Assembly: GCF_016086655.4 (NCBI RefSeq)
Contig: NC_052133.2
Location: forward strand, 44,198,383 to 44,262,382
Direction of reading: 5' to 3'
DNA length: 64,000 bases
Origin: Lepeophtheirus salmonis
Taxonomy: Eukaryota; Arthropoda; Copepoda; Siphonostomatoida; Caligidae
Shown here: in pieces, positions 34,934 through 45,725 of the stretch
How the letters are laid out: each line of letters begins with the position of its first letter
How positions within the stretch are numbered: the first letter of the stretch is position 1
Translations under genes and position numbers: made by a program
The notes under the pieces: model-generated
Database searches by the model: none
What the model was told of the DNA's origin: nothing
What the model saw: only the letters and a program-made list of their open reading frames with translations

Positions 34934-35642
34934 GCCTAGGTCTATGTGGTTATTACTGTCCTTTTCAGTGTGATACTAGAAATTTGACTTCTCATTACTT
35001 GAAGGTTCCGAGTTCTGATTAGAATTTGAATTCAAAGCAAGTTGAATTCTCTAAAAAATATTTCGGACAAGTTCGAGTAATTTTAAGAAACTAGTAAAAT
35101 TAGAAAATAATGTTTACAAAATTTTCCTTGAGTAAAAATCAACAAAATATAACAAATTCCAATTTTTACTTTATAAATATTAGAGTAATAATTAGTCGGT
35201 CCAATATTTCATAGAAATACTTCGCTGGGTATATAATTATGGATCATTTCTGTGACGGGATTAGGACTGTTAGCTATAGAGCTTCATTTGCCTAAGATAT
35301 GGCCTTTTAAACAGGGAAATCTTTCATTCGAAAAATTAGGACCGGGAATTTTGTTTCTTATCAATGCAATTTCCGGCGTTTGCGAAAGAAGAATCAAAAT
35401 ATTTTATTAATAGAATTTGTACATATCTATTTGAAGAATACAAAACATGCAATCCAGACTCAATTGTGATGATACAAATTATGATCCTTGTTTGTTTTTG
35501 TGCTAACAGATCATATATTTAGGGTTAGCAAATTCATTTGTGATGTACATATAAATTGAAATTAGGACATACGACACTCGTTACTAGTAATTAATAAATA
35601 TCCCTCGATCAATTAAAACATATAATTTATAAATAGACTGAC

Positions 35643-35859
35643 CTTTCGATATTAATTCCTTATTAAAAAATTTCAAACTAGTTGGCTGGTTGGAATCACT
35701 CTCTTCATTTGCCAGATAATGCGTACCATGTGTAAAAGATGTTGCTCTAATTAGCGTTCCAGGTTTGTTAGCATCAAAGGAAATCCCTCTACTTTGTTGT
35801 CCTTCCTCCTCTTCCTCTACTTCTTGAAATATATCTCCATGAACGGATTGAGATGCCAT
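35643..35859 (-). CDS. Isolated first exon, possibly an alternative start of the left-hand gene
   Basis: The minus-strand frame opens with ATG at 35859 and reaches a donor AAAG|GTCAGT after 72 codons plus one base (phase 1). The product starts MASQSVHGDIFQEVEEEEEG, then has polar sequence ending FNKELISKG. It has no signal peptide. The exon at 8018-8180 starts MASRNVNGFEDYDDED and also ends in phase 1, so both could splice to the exon at 2263-2394. If so, XPA lies inside its intron on the same strand. It might instead belong to another gene whose next exon I did not find. Confidence 0.45.
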
Positions 35860-36233
35860 GTCCTCTCCACACGAAATAAAGAGTAAAAAAAGAAAGCTTT
35901 TGATAATATAATAATTGATAGAGAAAGGGTCCTCTACTCTGAGAGATTTAACATAAACTGAAGCAATTTGCTATTTGGAAATACTGCTTTTGTATGTGGT
36001 GTAGTGTTAGTATTTATTATTAATAATATTTTTATTTCTTTCCAGAGCAGGGACGAAGGAATTGCGCAATTCTTGGCGCATGCACTCCACGAAGGAGTTG
36101 TATCGCGGAAAATAATGTTCAACAGCTAGTAAAACAGCTTATCCCAAAATATTTTTAAAGATTTCTCTCTACATAAATAACAGGGTCGTAATCCATAGTT
36201 GTAATACTCGACATATTAATCATGTTCCATCCA

Positions 36234-36261
36234 TATAATACTAGAAATTTCTAGTATTATA
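36234..36261. repeat. Perfect 28-bp palindrome
   Basis: TATAATACTAGAAA followed directly by TTTCTAGTATTATA. No spacer and no mismatch. It lies upstream of PIGS in non-coding DNA. Confidence 0.9.
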
Positions 36262-36559
36262 CGTGTTATCCATGGTGCCTCCAGCCAACCCCTCCCCCCT
36301 CCTCAATAACAAAGTAGGGATTACGGTACTGAATATACTATAAATTAGTTCTAATAAATTGCAAATAATGAATTCTTACCATCAATATTTTAGAATCACT
36401 CTTATATTTTAATAATTTATGCCTGAAGATTTTGCAATTTGTAACTTGACTAATAAATACGTTTATTAATTTACAATTAATCAATTTAATTTCCAATAGT
36501 AATATTGTTCAGATGCATAACTTATAAACATGTATACAAATAGTTCTACTCATTGACTT

Positions 36560-36985
36560 ATATTTGGTGTGTCAGCGTAAAATAAAGCTTATACCTAAGG
36601 AGAAAATCCCAATATATGTTTTTACATCCTGAATACATAAAGGTCAATATTTCATAGACATATTTGAGTAGATTATATGCCTTATATTCAAATTTGTGGG
36701 ATGAGTTAAGATAGCCTAGAGTTTTGGCTATTGTTTTTGAACCATCATTTGTTTAAGAGACCTATATAGGCACCAAGAATCCCCTTTTTAACTATAATTT
36801 ATCAATTCTGATTCTTTTATTGTGACAATGGATTAATTTTGGCTACTTTAAGTGCAATTTTCGGCAACTGTAAAAGGTTAATAAGAATATTTTGTTCCAT
36901 AGAAATCGAGGATAACTCGTCGAATGGTGCAAATGATATTCATACTCAAGTTTTAGAATAATCATTCCAGCTTGCTTTTGTGTTA
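36560..36985 (+). repeat. Dispersed repeat R2
   Basis: It contains TTCAAATTTGTGGGATGAGTTAAGAT, flanked by CATAGACATATTTGAGTAG and by CATTTGTTTAAGAGACCTAT, and ends near GCTTGCTTTTGTGTTAATG, in the same order as at 24290. Confidence 0.7.
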
Positions 36986-37381
36986 ATGGAGCACATATAT
37001 AATCAATTATATTTATATGTAATAATTTATGCCCATCAGTCCCTGTTATTGTAATTATATATTCTCATTTCACTCATATAACAAAATATAATTCAACTAG
37101 AATTTAATATAATATTCGTGAATGTCGCACACTTGACAATAGAAATGTGCATCGGTGCTTAATTTGAGTTATAAATAATGATATTTCTCATAGTGTGGAA
37201 ATATAAATAAATAATTTTAGGTATTAAATATGTAGTTCACTGTACTCAAATATATAATAATAATCAAATATAGTAAGATATCGGTTTCAAGTCTTAACAT
37301 TTAAAACAATCTGCTCATATACAATTAGGTAAAGAGACTCTTGTGTATGAAATATAAGAAAATATTTCAAGGACATTTCGG

Positions 37382-37417
37382 TCAAGGTGACTATATAGTA
37401 CCATATAGTCACCTTGA
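37382..37417. repeat. 36-bp near-perfect palindrome
   Basis: The arms TCAAGGTGACTATAT and ATATAGTCACCTTGA are exact complements around a 6-base centre AGTACC. It lies 370 bp upstream of the PIGS start codon. Confidence 0.9.
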
Positions 37418-37789
37418 TTTCGGTAATAAGATACTATTTATAATATCACGAAAACTTAATAAGGTTTATTATGTATTTTCAAACAAGTGTCGTCACTGGC
37501 CTGATCCTCTTTTATAAATATTTATTATCAGCAGTCAGGCAAAATGTGAATCCAGGATTAAAGTAATATTACAGATCAATTGAGGGATTTTTAATTACTT
37601 AAAACGAAAATAGTAATCGTTTTCATACCTACAATTTCAATAGGTACGTCTTGATGTGATTATTTAAGGTAGATTATCAAAGTCATATAAATAAATATAT
37701 CACGAAACCTCATGTTATTTAATAACAATGTGATGTCATTGGCCATATTTGCTGCATAGGACATTTTTATCTCTTCTCGAGCCGACGAA

Positions 37790-40700
37790 ATGAAGACTCA
37801 AGACACGGATAAAAAACGAATTGATCGGGATCAAATATGGTGTATTTTAAGTTTCGCTGGAGTGATGATACTAATAGGAGTTCCGACATGGTGGAAATGT
37901 ACTAAAGTGTATCGTGTGGATCTCCCTTATGATCAAATTCAAACAGAGTTATTTCCTCCTGAGGAACTCCCTGCCAAAGTGATTTTTATCTCCGAAGATG
38001 TCTCTGCGGATCGACATCAGTTCCCAATCGCTCTAAGAGATGCATTAATAAGATCAGAAGGGATTTAGTCATAATGAAAACTCAAACAATCAATGGATTG
38101 TTCATTTTGAGGGCCAAATTTGTGGATCTTTTCACGAGGTATTTTAAGGGGTTCTAAGAAAATTACCCAAGGCGGAATATTGTACGAATAATAGCACAGA
38201 GTTACTTATTACCAGCCCTATGAAACTCTTTTGAAATTGCCTTAAATCAACAAAGTTTTGTCATAAAGATGATTTTGCTTTATTGACTGGTATCATTATT
38301 AAAAAGGATTTGTCACCAATATTAAGCTCTTAATTGTAATAATTGTTTTGCCCTTTTGAGTAGTGTTTGATTGAAAATAAAAGGAGGATGGTTAAAATTC
38401 GCATTATCGCTAACCTTTGACAAAAATAATCTGATATCTGCTTTCATTCACAAATTCAAGAAGGAGTCCATTGTATTTTGGATTCTTAAATATAAAATGC
38501 GTCGAATGAAAGTATAAGCTGAATTTTTTGTGTTTCAAAAAATTTGTAAAAGTATTTTTATTTTTCTTCCAAAAATATAGATTGTAACAAATAAATGTGG
38601 GCTTTGAAAAAATAATCCGTCCCTGTGGGATGATTTTGAGGCTATCTAGGAACTAAGTATGTTTAGGAAGCTTCTTGAAAAATCAAAGCAATGTTATAAA
38701 AAAAGAGACTTTGAATATTAATAATATATAGTTGAAATTGCCCTATATTTGTTTTTTCGAACAGTTTCCCCATGTTCAACGGAACTGTTTCAAATTGGTA
38801 GAATTGACTCTCAATGGTTGATACAGATTCCAAATACTGTACTATGGATAAATAAATTTTTATGTAACGCAGAAAATTTTATCCAATTAGAAGCTTAATA
38901 TTGGTGATTAAGCCATTTAATTACAAAAGTGAAGGAATCAAGCTCGTTTTTTTAAATAAGACAAAACTTCATTGATTTTTTGGCAATTACAAGAGTTTAT
39001 AGTTTTAGTTATAAGTAATTTCTTATGTTTAAAAATAACTAAAAATTAAGGGGTTTTTTTTCGAAAATATTTAGCCTCTGACAAATCTCCTCGTAACATT
39101 TTACCAACTGACAAAAAAATAAATATTATTTGATGATTCATACTGCAAAACCATGTAATTATGATTCCCAATCATGTTACACTAGTCTTAAAAGATAAAA
39201 TGTTTATTTATTGTCGACGAATTTCAATGATTAAGGGCTGATTGATTCATTTAATATTGAGGATGCTGTAATTTAACATTTTAATCAATGTTCGAGATTC
39301 AATGGACAATGCGAATGAATCAATCGTTGGGATCGATTGTGTTGGAGCTCCTATGTGCCTGGTATAGTTTTGATCGCCACTTTTCTATCCCAAGGTCATT
39401 CCTGAATCTACAAGGGGGTCTACAGGGGTTGAACTGGATGGGTTGTATCCCCCAAATGAAGAATTTTTTGCATTTTAAAGAAATTCGAATATTTAAAAAA
39501 AATTTAAACAATATAATATTTGAAATTTAATTTAATTTTACAAATTTTTTACCAAAAAAATTAATTTTCTGTGAATACCTTTGAATTTTTATAATTTTTC
39601 TCCGATAAATTTAATTTTATGCAAACTGCTTTGGATTTTTAAAACTTTTTTCATACAAATTTAATCATTTGTAAACAGCTGTGGATTTTTGAAATTGTTT
39701 TCGAAAAAATTTAATTTAAAATTTTTTTCCCCGAAAAATTTTAATTTTTAAATCTTTTTGCAAAAAATTTAAAAATTAAAAATCTCAATCATCAAGATTT
39801 CTGTGTCATTGGAGTAGTTTAGTAAATAATTACATAGTATTGCAGTACGAATCATCATCAAATATATTATTATTTTTTGGGGGAAAGTGGCTTTCGACAA
39901 GTGTCCTGGAACCATTGCGCAGCGTTCCTTGGATGTTTGAATTTTCATATATTATTTGTTTGCTCAGAAAGTTTATCCCTATATAAAATCGGATTCTCTG
40001 CTCGAGGTCCAAATGCATTTGAGTCTGACTTAATACAAAACTTTGATATCAAGTTATCCGACTCATCCTTCATATCAAGGCAACACAATGTCAACGAAGG
40101 CACTCTCCTGATATATTATGTTCCCAAAATTAATGGTGTTCTAATTGGGAATGGTCGAAGTGTTTATATTGGTTCAGATGTGAAAGCTTCTGATGTTGCC
40201 TCCGTTGTTAAGAAAAGTATTCTTGGTGAATCCGTATTAGTATCTTCCGTCATTTCAATACAGAGCGATAAAAAACTTTTGGAAAACAAGTTAAATCTAA
40301 GACGGGTTCCTGCCTCTGCTGATGGATATGACATTCTTTTTACCCTATTGAATCCTGAACCGGATCGTCTTAATGCAGAATGGGATATTAAGAAGGCTGT
40401 GGATTTGTATGTTGATCCTTTTACAAGCCATTTATCCAATTTGTCTTCTTTTAGTGTCAAGTCTCAAGTGAGTTGTACATAATTGACCATCATTGAGGAA
40501 TAATTCAATATCTTAACTTCTTTTTTACTTATAGATGTTGTACATGACGGATTTAACATTTCCTTCGAGGTATTTAATACAAATGTGGTTACTTAACACA
40601 AAAACAATCTTAAACAAAAGTCTAGACTAGGAAAAATGCCTAAATATATATATTTTTAAAACATGGGTACATACATCCCAATAATTCATAGACATATTTG

Positions 40701-41919
40701 AGACAATTAAGGCATTGTGTTGAGATACTAAAGAAGCTTATCCATAGTTTAAAACCTTCATTAAATTTAAGACTTATATTGGCCTGATATGGCCCTTTTC
40801 AAATAAAACGTATCAATTTTGCATACTGTCATTGTGACAATGAATTTTTGCTACTTTAAGTGGTGTTTGCAGTAACTAAATGATTAATCAGAATATGTTG
40901 ATGTAAATGAGTGATAATTTGTCGAAGAGTAGAAAATAAGTAGTTCAGACTCAATTTGATAAAAAAAAGAAATATATATATATATATTTTTTTTTTTTTT
41001 GTGTTGACATATGTATTATATTAAATAAATTATACATTTTCAAAGATATTTTTGTAATTGTTATGAAAAAATACATCTTTACAGAAGTTCTTTAGAAGAT
41101 ATGGACGGAAACAAGCTTTTATCGCAACAAGACCTTGGATTAGCTATTAATTCTGTAGAGTCCCGTCTTACATCACACGTCTCTTCAAATCCAACACTTA
41201 ACTTCATAACTTATATACCTAAAAGGTCCATGTCCCCTTTGTACATCGAGTCCCCTTCCTCATCTCCATCCTTTATGTTGCCAAAGTGGGGAGGTGTTTA
41301 TATTTACAACGTGGAGAGAAATGATAGCAAGCCCTCAATTCACATTGAGACTTCCAAAGTCATGGAAGTATTTTTATCCCAATTAAAATTACTTTTGGGT
41401 ATTCAAGAAGAGTCTAAATTGGATTATATCAAGTACGTGGAGCACAGTGGTATCCGTCTATGGGAAAAGGAGTTTCTTTTTAGACTTCGTGGAATGGAAA
41501 ATTTACTTTTATCCAGATTAACTCTTCAATCCTTGGCACATTTATTATACAAGGTACCAGGATTCACTCTTATTTTTTCAATTAAGTTAACTTTTCATTA
41601 CTCCTCTGATTAGATATCAAACATTGTCATAACAGATGAAATTGGAGAAGAAGTTCTTAAATCTGTTGCTTGTTTTAAAGAAGGATCAAGTAAATTTTCA
41701 TCCGGTTTGATCGAAGACGGATTTCGAGATTCTAAATGTGCGTTCAAGTCATCTGAAAAGGCATTCTTTGATCCTTCTCTCCTCGCACTCCTATATTTCC
41801 CTGAAGATCAAAAATATGCCATTTACATTCCTCTATTCTTGCCAGTTGGATTTCCAGTATTACTCTCTCTATTAACTATTCTAAAGTTCTGGAAATCCTC
41901 AAATAGCGAGACTACATGA
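37790..41919 (+). CDS. PIGS: GPI transamidase component PIG-S, five exons
   Basis: PIG-S is a subunit of the ER-membrane complex (with PIGK, GPAA1, PIGT, PIGU) that attaches GPI anchors to proteins. Exons: 37790 to about 38060, 39968-40467, 40535-40569 (only 35 nt), 41085-41553 and 41614-41919. Junctions 2-5 are canonical. The product is about 525 residues (human 555). The first membrane segment lies at about 16-34 (ILSFAGVMILIGVPTWWK, then TKVYRVDLPYDQI). Lumenal landmarks are FTLLNPEPDRLNAEWDIKKAV (ILFTLLNPEP region), INSVESRL, FITYIP, WGGVYIYN, VMEVFLSQLKLLLGI and LAHLLYKISNIVITDEI. Near the C-terminus are AFFDPSLLALLYFPEDQKYAIY and a second membrane helix. Odd point: exon 2 needs a phase-1 donor, but exon 1 shows no GT in that phase near its end. 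AATAAA at 41956 follows the stop. Confidence 0.93.
38069..39404. other. PIGS intron 1, non-coding
   Basis: The intron is about 1.9 kb and ends in a good pyrimidine-rich acceptor (TTTGTTTGCTCAG at 39955-39967). Besides the R1 repeat at its 3' side I see nothing. Its donor is not resolved. Confidence 0.6.
39405..39785 (+). repeat. Dispersed repeat R1 in PIGS intron 1
   Basis: The left leader is GGGGTCTACAGGGGTTGAACTGG..GTATCCCCC, followed by AT-rich units including AACAGCTGTGGATTTTTGAAA near 39677. It ends about 180 bp before the exon 2 acceptor. Confidence 0.65.
40655..41020 (+). repeat. Dispersed repeat R2 in PIGS intron 3
   Basis: It includes ATAGACATATTTGAGACAATT, AAACCTTCATTAAATTTAAGA and a TTTTTGTGTTGACAT end. 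It nearly fills the 515-bp intron between the 35-nt exon and exon 4. Confidence 0.65.
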
Positions 41920-41955
41920 TACTCACTATAAAAAGAAACTTGTCATACGATTGAT

Positions 41956-41961
41956 AATAAA
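41956..41961 (+). promoter_or_regulatory. Candidate polyadenylation signal for PIGS
   Basis: AATAAA 37 nt past the PIGS stop codon, well before the LAMP gene start at 42432. Confidence 0.5.
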
Positions 41962-42431
41962 TTTGAGTCATTCATATTTTAATTGTTGTGTTTATTTAAT
42001 GATCATAAATGAGCTTAATTACGCACTATGTGATGCTATAAGCATTGTACTGAAGTGAAATGTTTTATCTTATAAGGAAATATCCGTTCTTTTCTTTTTG
42101 TTTATTTTCACTCTAGTTCAGAAGGTTCATTTACCTAGATTAATTTATTAATTTTCATGTTAATATGTACTTTATACAGTAATAATAATTGTATTTATAC
42201 AATCATACCAATAAATGGGATATTACATTAATTTCTTCAATGTTATTTGAATAAGCTTAATATTATGTATATGAAACATGAAAACGGTTAAACAGAGGAT
42301 TTAAGAGAAAAAAGATAATGTCTCGTTTGGAGGAAAAGAAAGGGACTTTCTCTTATTAGCATCCAAAAAGAACTTCTCTTGTTCAACGTGATCAGCTGAT
42401 CTATTTAGATCCCCATACTCAAAATTCAAGG

Positions 42432-43952
42432 ATGAGGGTTGCAAAATTTGTTCTGACCATAATAATTGGTAAGATCATAATATGTTAATACATCAAATAA
42501 TCGTTAATTTTTTTCTTCTTCTAGCTATTCAAATTAAAGATTGCTATGGTTCAGAATTGGCAATCCTCAACTTTATTCCTCGGGAACTAAAACAATGGCT
42601 GGACGTGAGTTCTTTTAGTATACTTATAATATAATAATTAATAATCCCTTTATGAGATACTCATATTAAAACTTTTGGAAGACTGTTTATTCATTTAAAA
42701 TATTTATTTATAGTGAATTGCTCAATATTCGATATTAACTTATCAAGGGCCCTATGAAAACTCTAAACTTAATATTTCTTCATTTTTTCTACCAAAAGGA
42801 ATATTTTTGAACTATGTTCCCCAATCATTTTTAGAACGAGTCTAATGATACATTATTTAGGTAATTTTACGATATATTCAATTTTTAGCCTAATGAATAT
42901 GAGGATCACGAGCACAGAGGATGGGTCGAAAGAGGCCGACGTGATTTGAGTGACTTCGAAGATGATCGTGTTACCTATACAGTATACGGTGAAGGCTCAG
43001 GGAATCCATGCATTTTTGCACAAACAGATTGCACTTTTAGCATTGAATATAGAACTCAACGCCGAGGAGTTCAAATGAAGATTGTTGAAATGCCTGTTAG
43101 TCCTAATATTACAGGAAGCTGTATTATGACAGGGGATTCTTCAATGATTTCAATGCTTTGGTCTGTCTATAACTTCTCCTTAATTTTTACGAAGAACCCC
43201 GAAGGAAACTCCTATTATTTGAATCGCGCTTCCTTGGTATTCACACAGGATGAGGATATTTTTCCCTACTCTGACTATAACGGAAAAGTGATATTGGAAA
43301 CAAAGTCGGGGAAAAATTATTATTTTACACCTCTGGGAAAATCTTATTACTGTCAAAAGGGACGTGATCAGGGGCCACTCAAAATGTATAACACCGATGA
43401 TGAAGTTATGGGAAACATAACATTATACAACTCAAGGTTTCAACCATTTGTAAAGAGAGCTAAAGGAGTGTGGGGAGAGAGTAAGGAATACTTCAAAGGG
43501 TTTATGTTGCTACACTCTGTTAATATATTTTATAAATTCATTATTTCATAGAAGTAGAATGCTTGTCGAGAGAGATTCAAACCCTGCGTGAGGATATTGT
43601 CCCTTATGCAGTTAGCATGATATATATTATGATGTCCACATGTCTTATTGCTGCCTATGGGATATATAGATATTTTTTCGTAAAGAAACAGAAGTATGAA
43701 TGCTACGGAATGGAGCCAGAAGAAGAAGAAGGGGGGAAATATGGAGGCCCTAACATTGCTCCTGAGAAGCATGAAATGAAAATTAAGGGAGCTAATCGTC
43801 TCGTCGAAGAATATGACGGAGCTCAGAAATTTCAAGGAATTGAAGAACCTCAAGAAACTGAGGCTTTGACTTCATTCCAAGAGGCTCAACCCAGTGAGCC
43901 AAAGGAAAGCAATCCATTTAAGGCGACAAAGTCTTCCAATCCATTTAATTAA
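42432..43952 (+). CDS. LAMP-family lysosomal/endosomal membrane glycoprotein, four exons
   Basis: Exons 42432-42468, 42525-42604, 42889-43480 and 43552-43952 join with canonical GT/AG pairs (G|GTAAGA, GAC|GTGAGT, GAGA|GTAAGG) into 369 residues. Residues 1-20 form a signal peptide (MRVAKFVLTIIIAIQIKDCYG). The lumenal LAMP domain has PC80IF...TDC87TF, NITGSC117, LIFTKN, YYLNRASLVFT, PLGKSYYC194 and VEC240L, giving the usual paired cysteines (80 or 87 with 117; 194 with 240). N-glycosylation sequons lie at 112, 134 and 215. One membrane helix spans about 253-274. The cytosolic tail is about 95 residues, acidic, and carries NPF motifs near the end (SNPFK, SNPFN); typical LAMP tails are about 11 residues ending in a YxxPhi signal. 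I infer an endolysosomal membrane protein of the LAMP/UNC-46-like group; which subfamily is unclear. Confidence 0.8.
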
Positions 43953-44078
43953 CCTTTTTAAAGTAATTGGGCATGAGCAAGCTAAAAGATATATATTATC
44001 CGCAAGGGGGTGGGACTTTCTGTAGCCTGGGCTTTTATAAGTATAGATTGCTTGATGGCGCTGGTTTCTCCTCTACCA

Positions 44079-44406
44079 GAGGCGTCCTCGGGGTGTTGGC
44101 TGAAGGGGATGTAGTCCCCCCAAATATCCCAAAAATTTAATTGTTCAATTTTTTTTCTAAAAAATTAATTTTCTGTGAATAGCTGTGGATTATTGAAATT
44201 TTCTTCGAAGAAATTTAACTATTCAATTTCTTTTTCCAAAAAAGATAATTTTTTTGTGAACAGCTGTTCATTTTTCAATTTTTTTCGAAAAAAATAATAT
44301 TTGAAATGTAATGTTTAAAATTTTTTGTAAATAGCTTTGGATTTTTTTGTCAAAAAAATTCCACCCCCCTAAAAATATATATATATAATTCTGCGGACGT
44401 CCCTTT
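44079..44406 (+). repeat. Dispersed repeat R1 downstream of LAMP
   Basis: Starts AGAGGCGTCCTCGGGGTGTTGGC and ends ATAATTCTGCGGACGTCCCTTT after a (TA)n run. The interior has GAATAGCTGTGGATTATTGAA and GAACAGCTGTTCATTTTTCAA units. Confidence 0.75.
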
Positions 44407-45370
44407 ATGTGATAATGATAATTATTATTCAGGGATTTGTAGTATTTTGTTGCAATATGGCACCACTCTCTGTCGCCTTATTTACTAACTAATATAAGTA
44501 TATAAGTAGACAACGCTCATGCCCAGTCAAATTCTTTTTTTTTTTTTTTTGTAATGTAATGTCTTCCATAATTAATTACTGTCAATATGTCTTCCAATTT
44601 CATATGACTCAAAAAAGTATTTTGTCCGAATTTGTTCTATTGCCTATGAATATTGAATATCTCGTGTTTATTTTCTCTTAAATATTTTTAAAAAACTTGT
44701 AGAATAGTGTATGTATGAACCGTACAATTCATTTATGTCTTCCATAAAACAAAGTCTTCCAATGCATAATTTAACGTTCCATTATACTGTTCATTTTTTA
44801 AAACAACAGTAGAAACAAAATATTATAGCAGAAACGTTTGTTAACTTTTATTGTTTCCCTCTTACTAGACCATGTTAATTTTTCATTACTTTGTATACTA
44901 CATATCCATTTTAGGCTTTCATATTATTATAAAATAAAAAAGATCACATAAATTACATATATCCTATCTAAAGTATATCATGAAAATTAATTGTATTCAA
45001 AGTATACCTTTGACATGAATAAATATAAAATTACTCACATACACATTAAACATGTGACATAATAATATCCGTACCTAGTCGTAAAACTTTATTTAAATAT
45101 CAAAAGTACTATAAATAATGTGTACTTCGTCAAAGTGGATTCACTCAAAATCAAAATATGAGTCCAGTGTTACCAGGTGAGGTTAAGTAAAATTGGCTAT
45201 ATGTACTTCTAAAATTGGTTAATTTCAACAAGAAACGGCTAATAAATCAGCTAAATATATTTAACGGTTTATAGATTCAGGGGTTCAATTTTTTAGGGCT
45301 CCCTAATAATAGTTTGAGGAAAAAGTATTTTTGTTTATTTCAATAGTTTATAAGAAGTGTTAAAATCATC
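44407..45370. other. Intergenic AT-rich stretch
   Basis: I see no gene or recognisable element. A T run of about 18 nt occurs near 44535. Confidence 0.45.
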
Positions 45371-45374
45371 CAAT

Positions 45375-45660
45375 TTAAGCCAAGTATGTCTCGTCCTCTT
45401 TTATAATTTGTTGCCAACTTGAATCCAACTTCATAATGCCCTTCTTGTAAAAGCCCTTGTCCTAAAAAACTCGCACTACCATTTTCCACAGACCTCTATT
45501 GAGACCAAATTTGTACCCCCAAGCGCGTTGGTCATAGACAGGAACGTGGTGCCAAGTCTGGACTGTAGGGGGGATGCATAATAACTTCCCATCCGGCCCC
45601 TGGAGCTTCTGGCGCGTCATCAAAGATGTGTGCAGCCTGGCCTTGTCTTGATGATTTCCT
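45375..45660 (-). pseudogene. Mariner transposase C-terminal fragment
   Basis: The minus strand reads HQDKARLHTSLMTRQKLQG (second catalytic Asp region, usually D-N-A-R-P-H), then CIPPTVQTWHHV in place of the PPYSPDLAPSD motif, and finally FYKKGIMKLDSSWQQII, the typical C-terminus. Frameshifts and a stop are present. This belongs to the Mos1/SETMAR-like mariner branch, distinct from the other copies in the window. Confidence 0.75.
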
Positions 45661-45725
45661 GTTACCTCCTATTCACCAATGTTAACCACTTCTGTTAGAT
45701 CACCAACTTTAAATAGTCGAGTTGT

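Larger units (their letters stand above)
33422..35100. mobile_element. Composite element: MITE, mariner and hAT nested
   Basis: It begins TAGTGTTGGATTCAATT like the element at 8594, and like it is interrupted by the mariner leader. The outer sequence resumes near 34960 with GATACTAGAAATTTGACTT, as at about 9218 (GTACTAGAAATTTGACTC). An extra hAT piece (34203-34933) lies after the mariner 3' end. The right terminus expected from 9396-9412 is missing. Confidence 0.65.
36262..37789. other. Intergenic stretch upstream of PIGS with one R2 repeat
   Basis: The repeat R2 copy occupies 36560-36985. A second palindrome is at 37382-37417. The 40 bases before the PIGS start contain no TATA box that I would defend. 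Confidence 0.5.

Noticed and set aside
43530..43853. Minus-strand frame of 107 codons
   Set aside because: Antisense to LAMP exon 4, whose splice sites and family match are much stronger.
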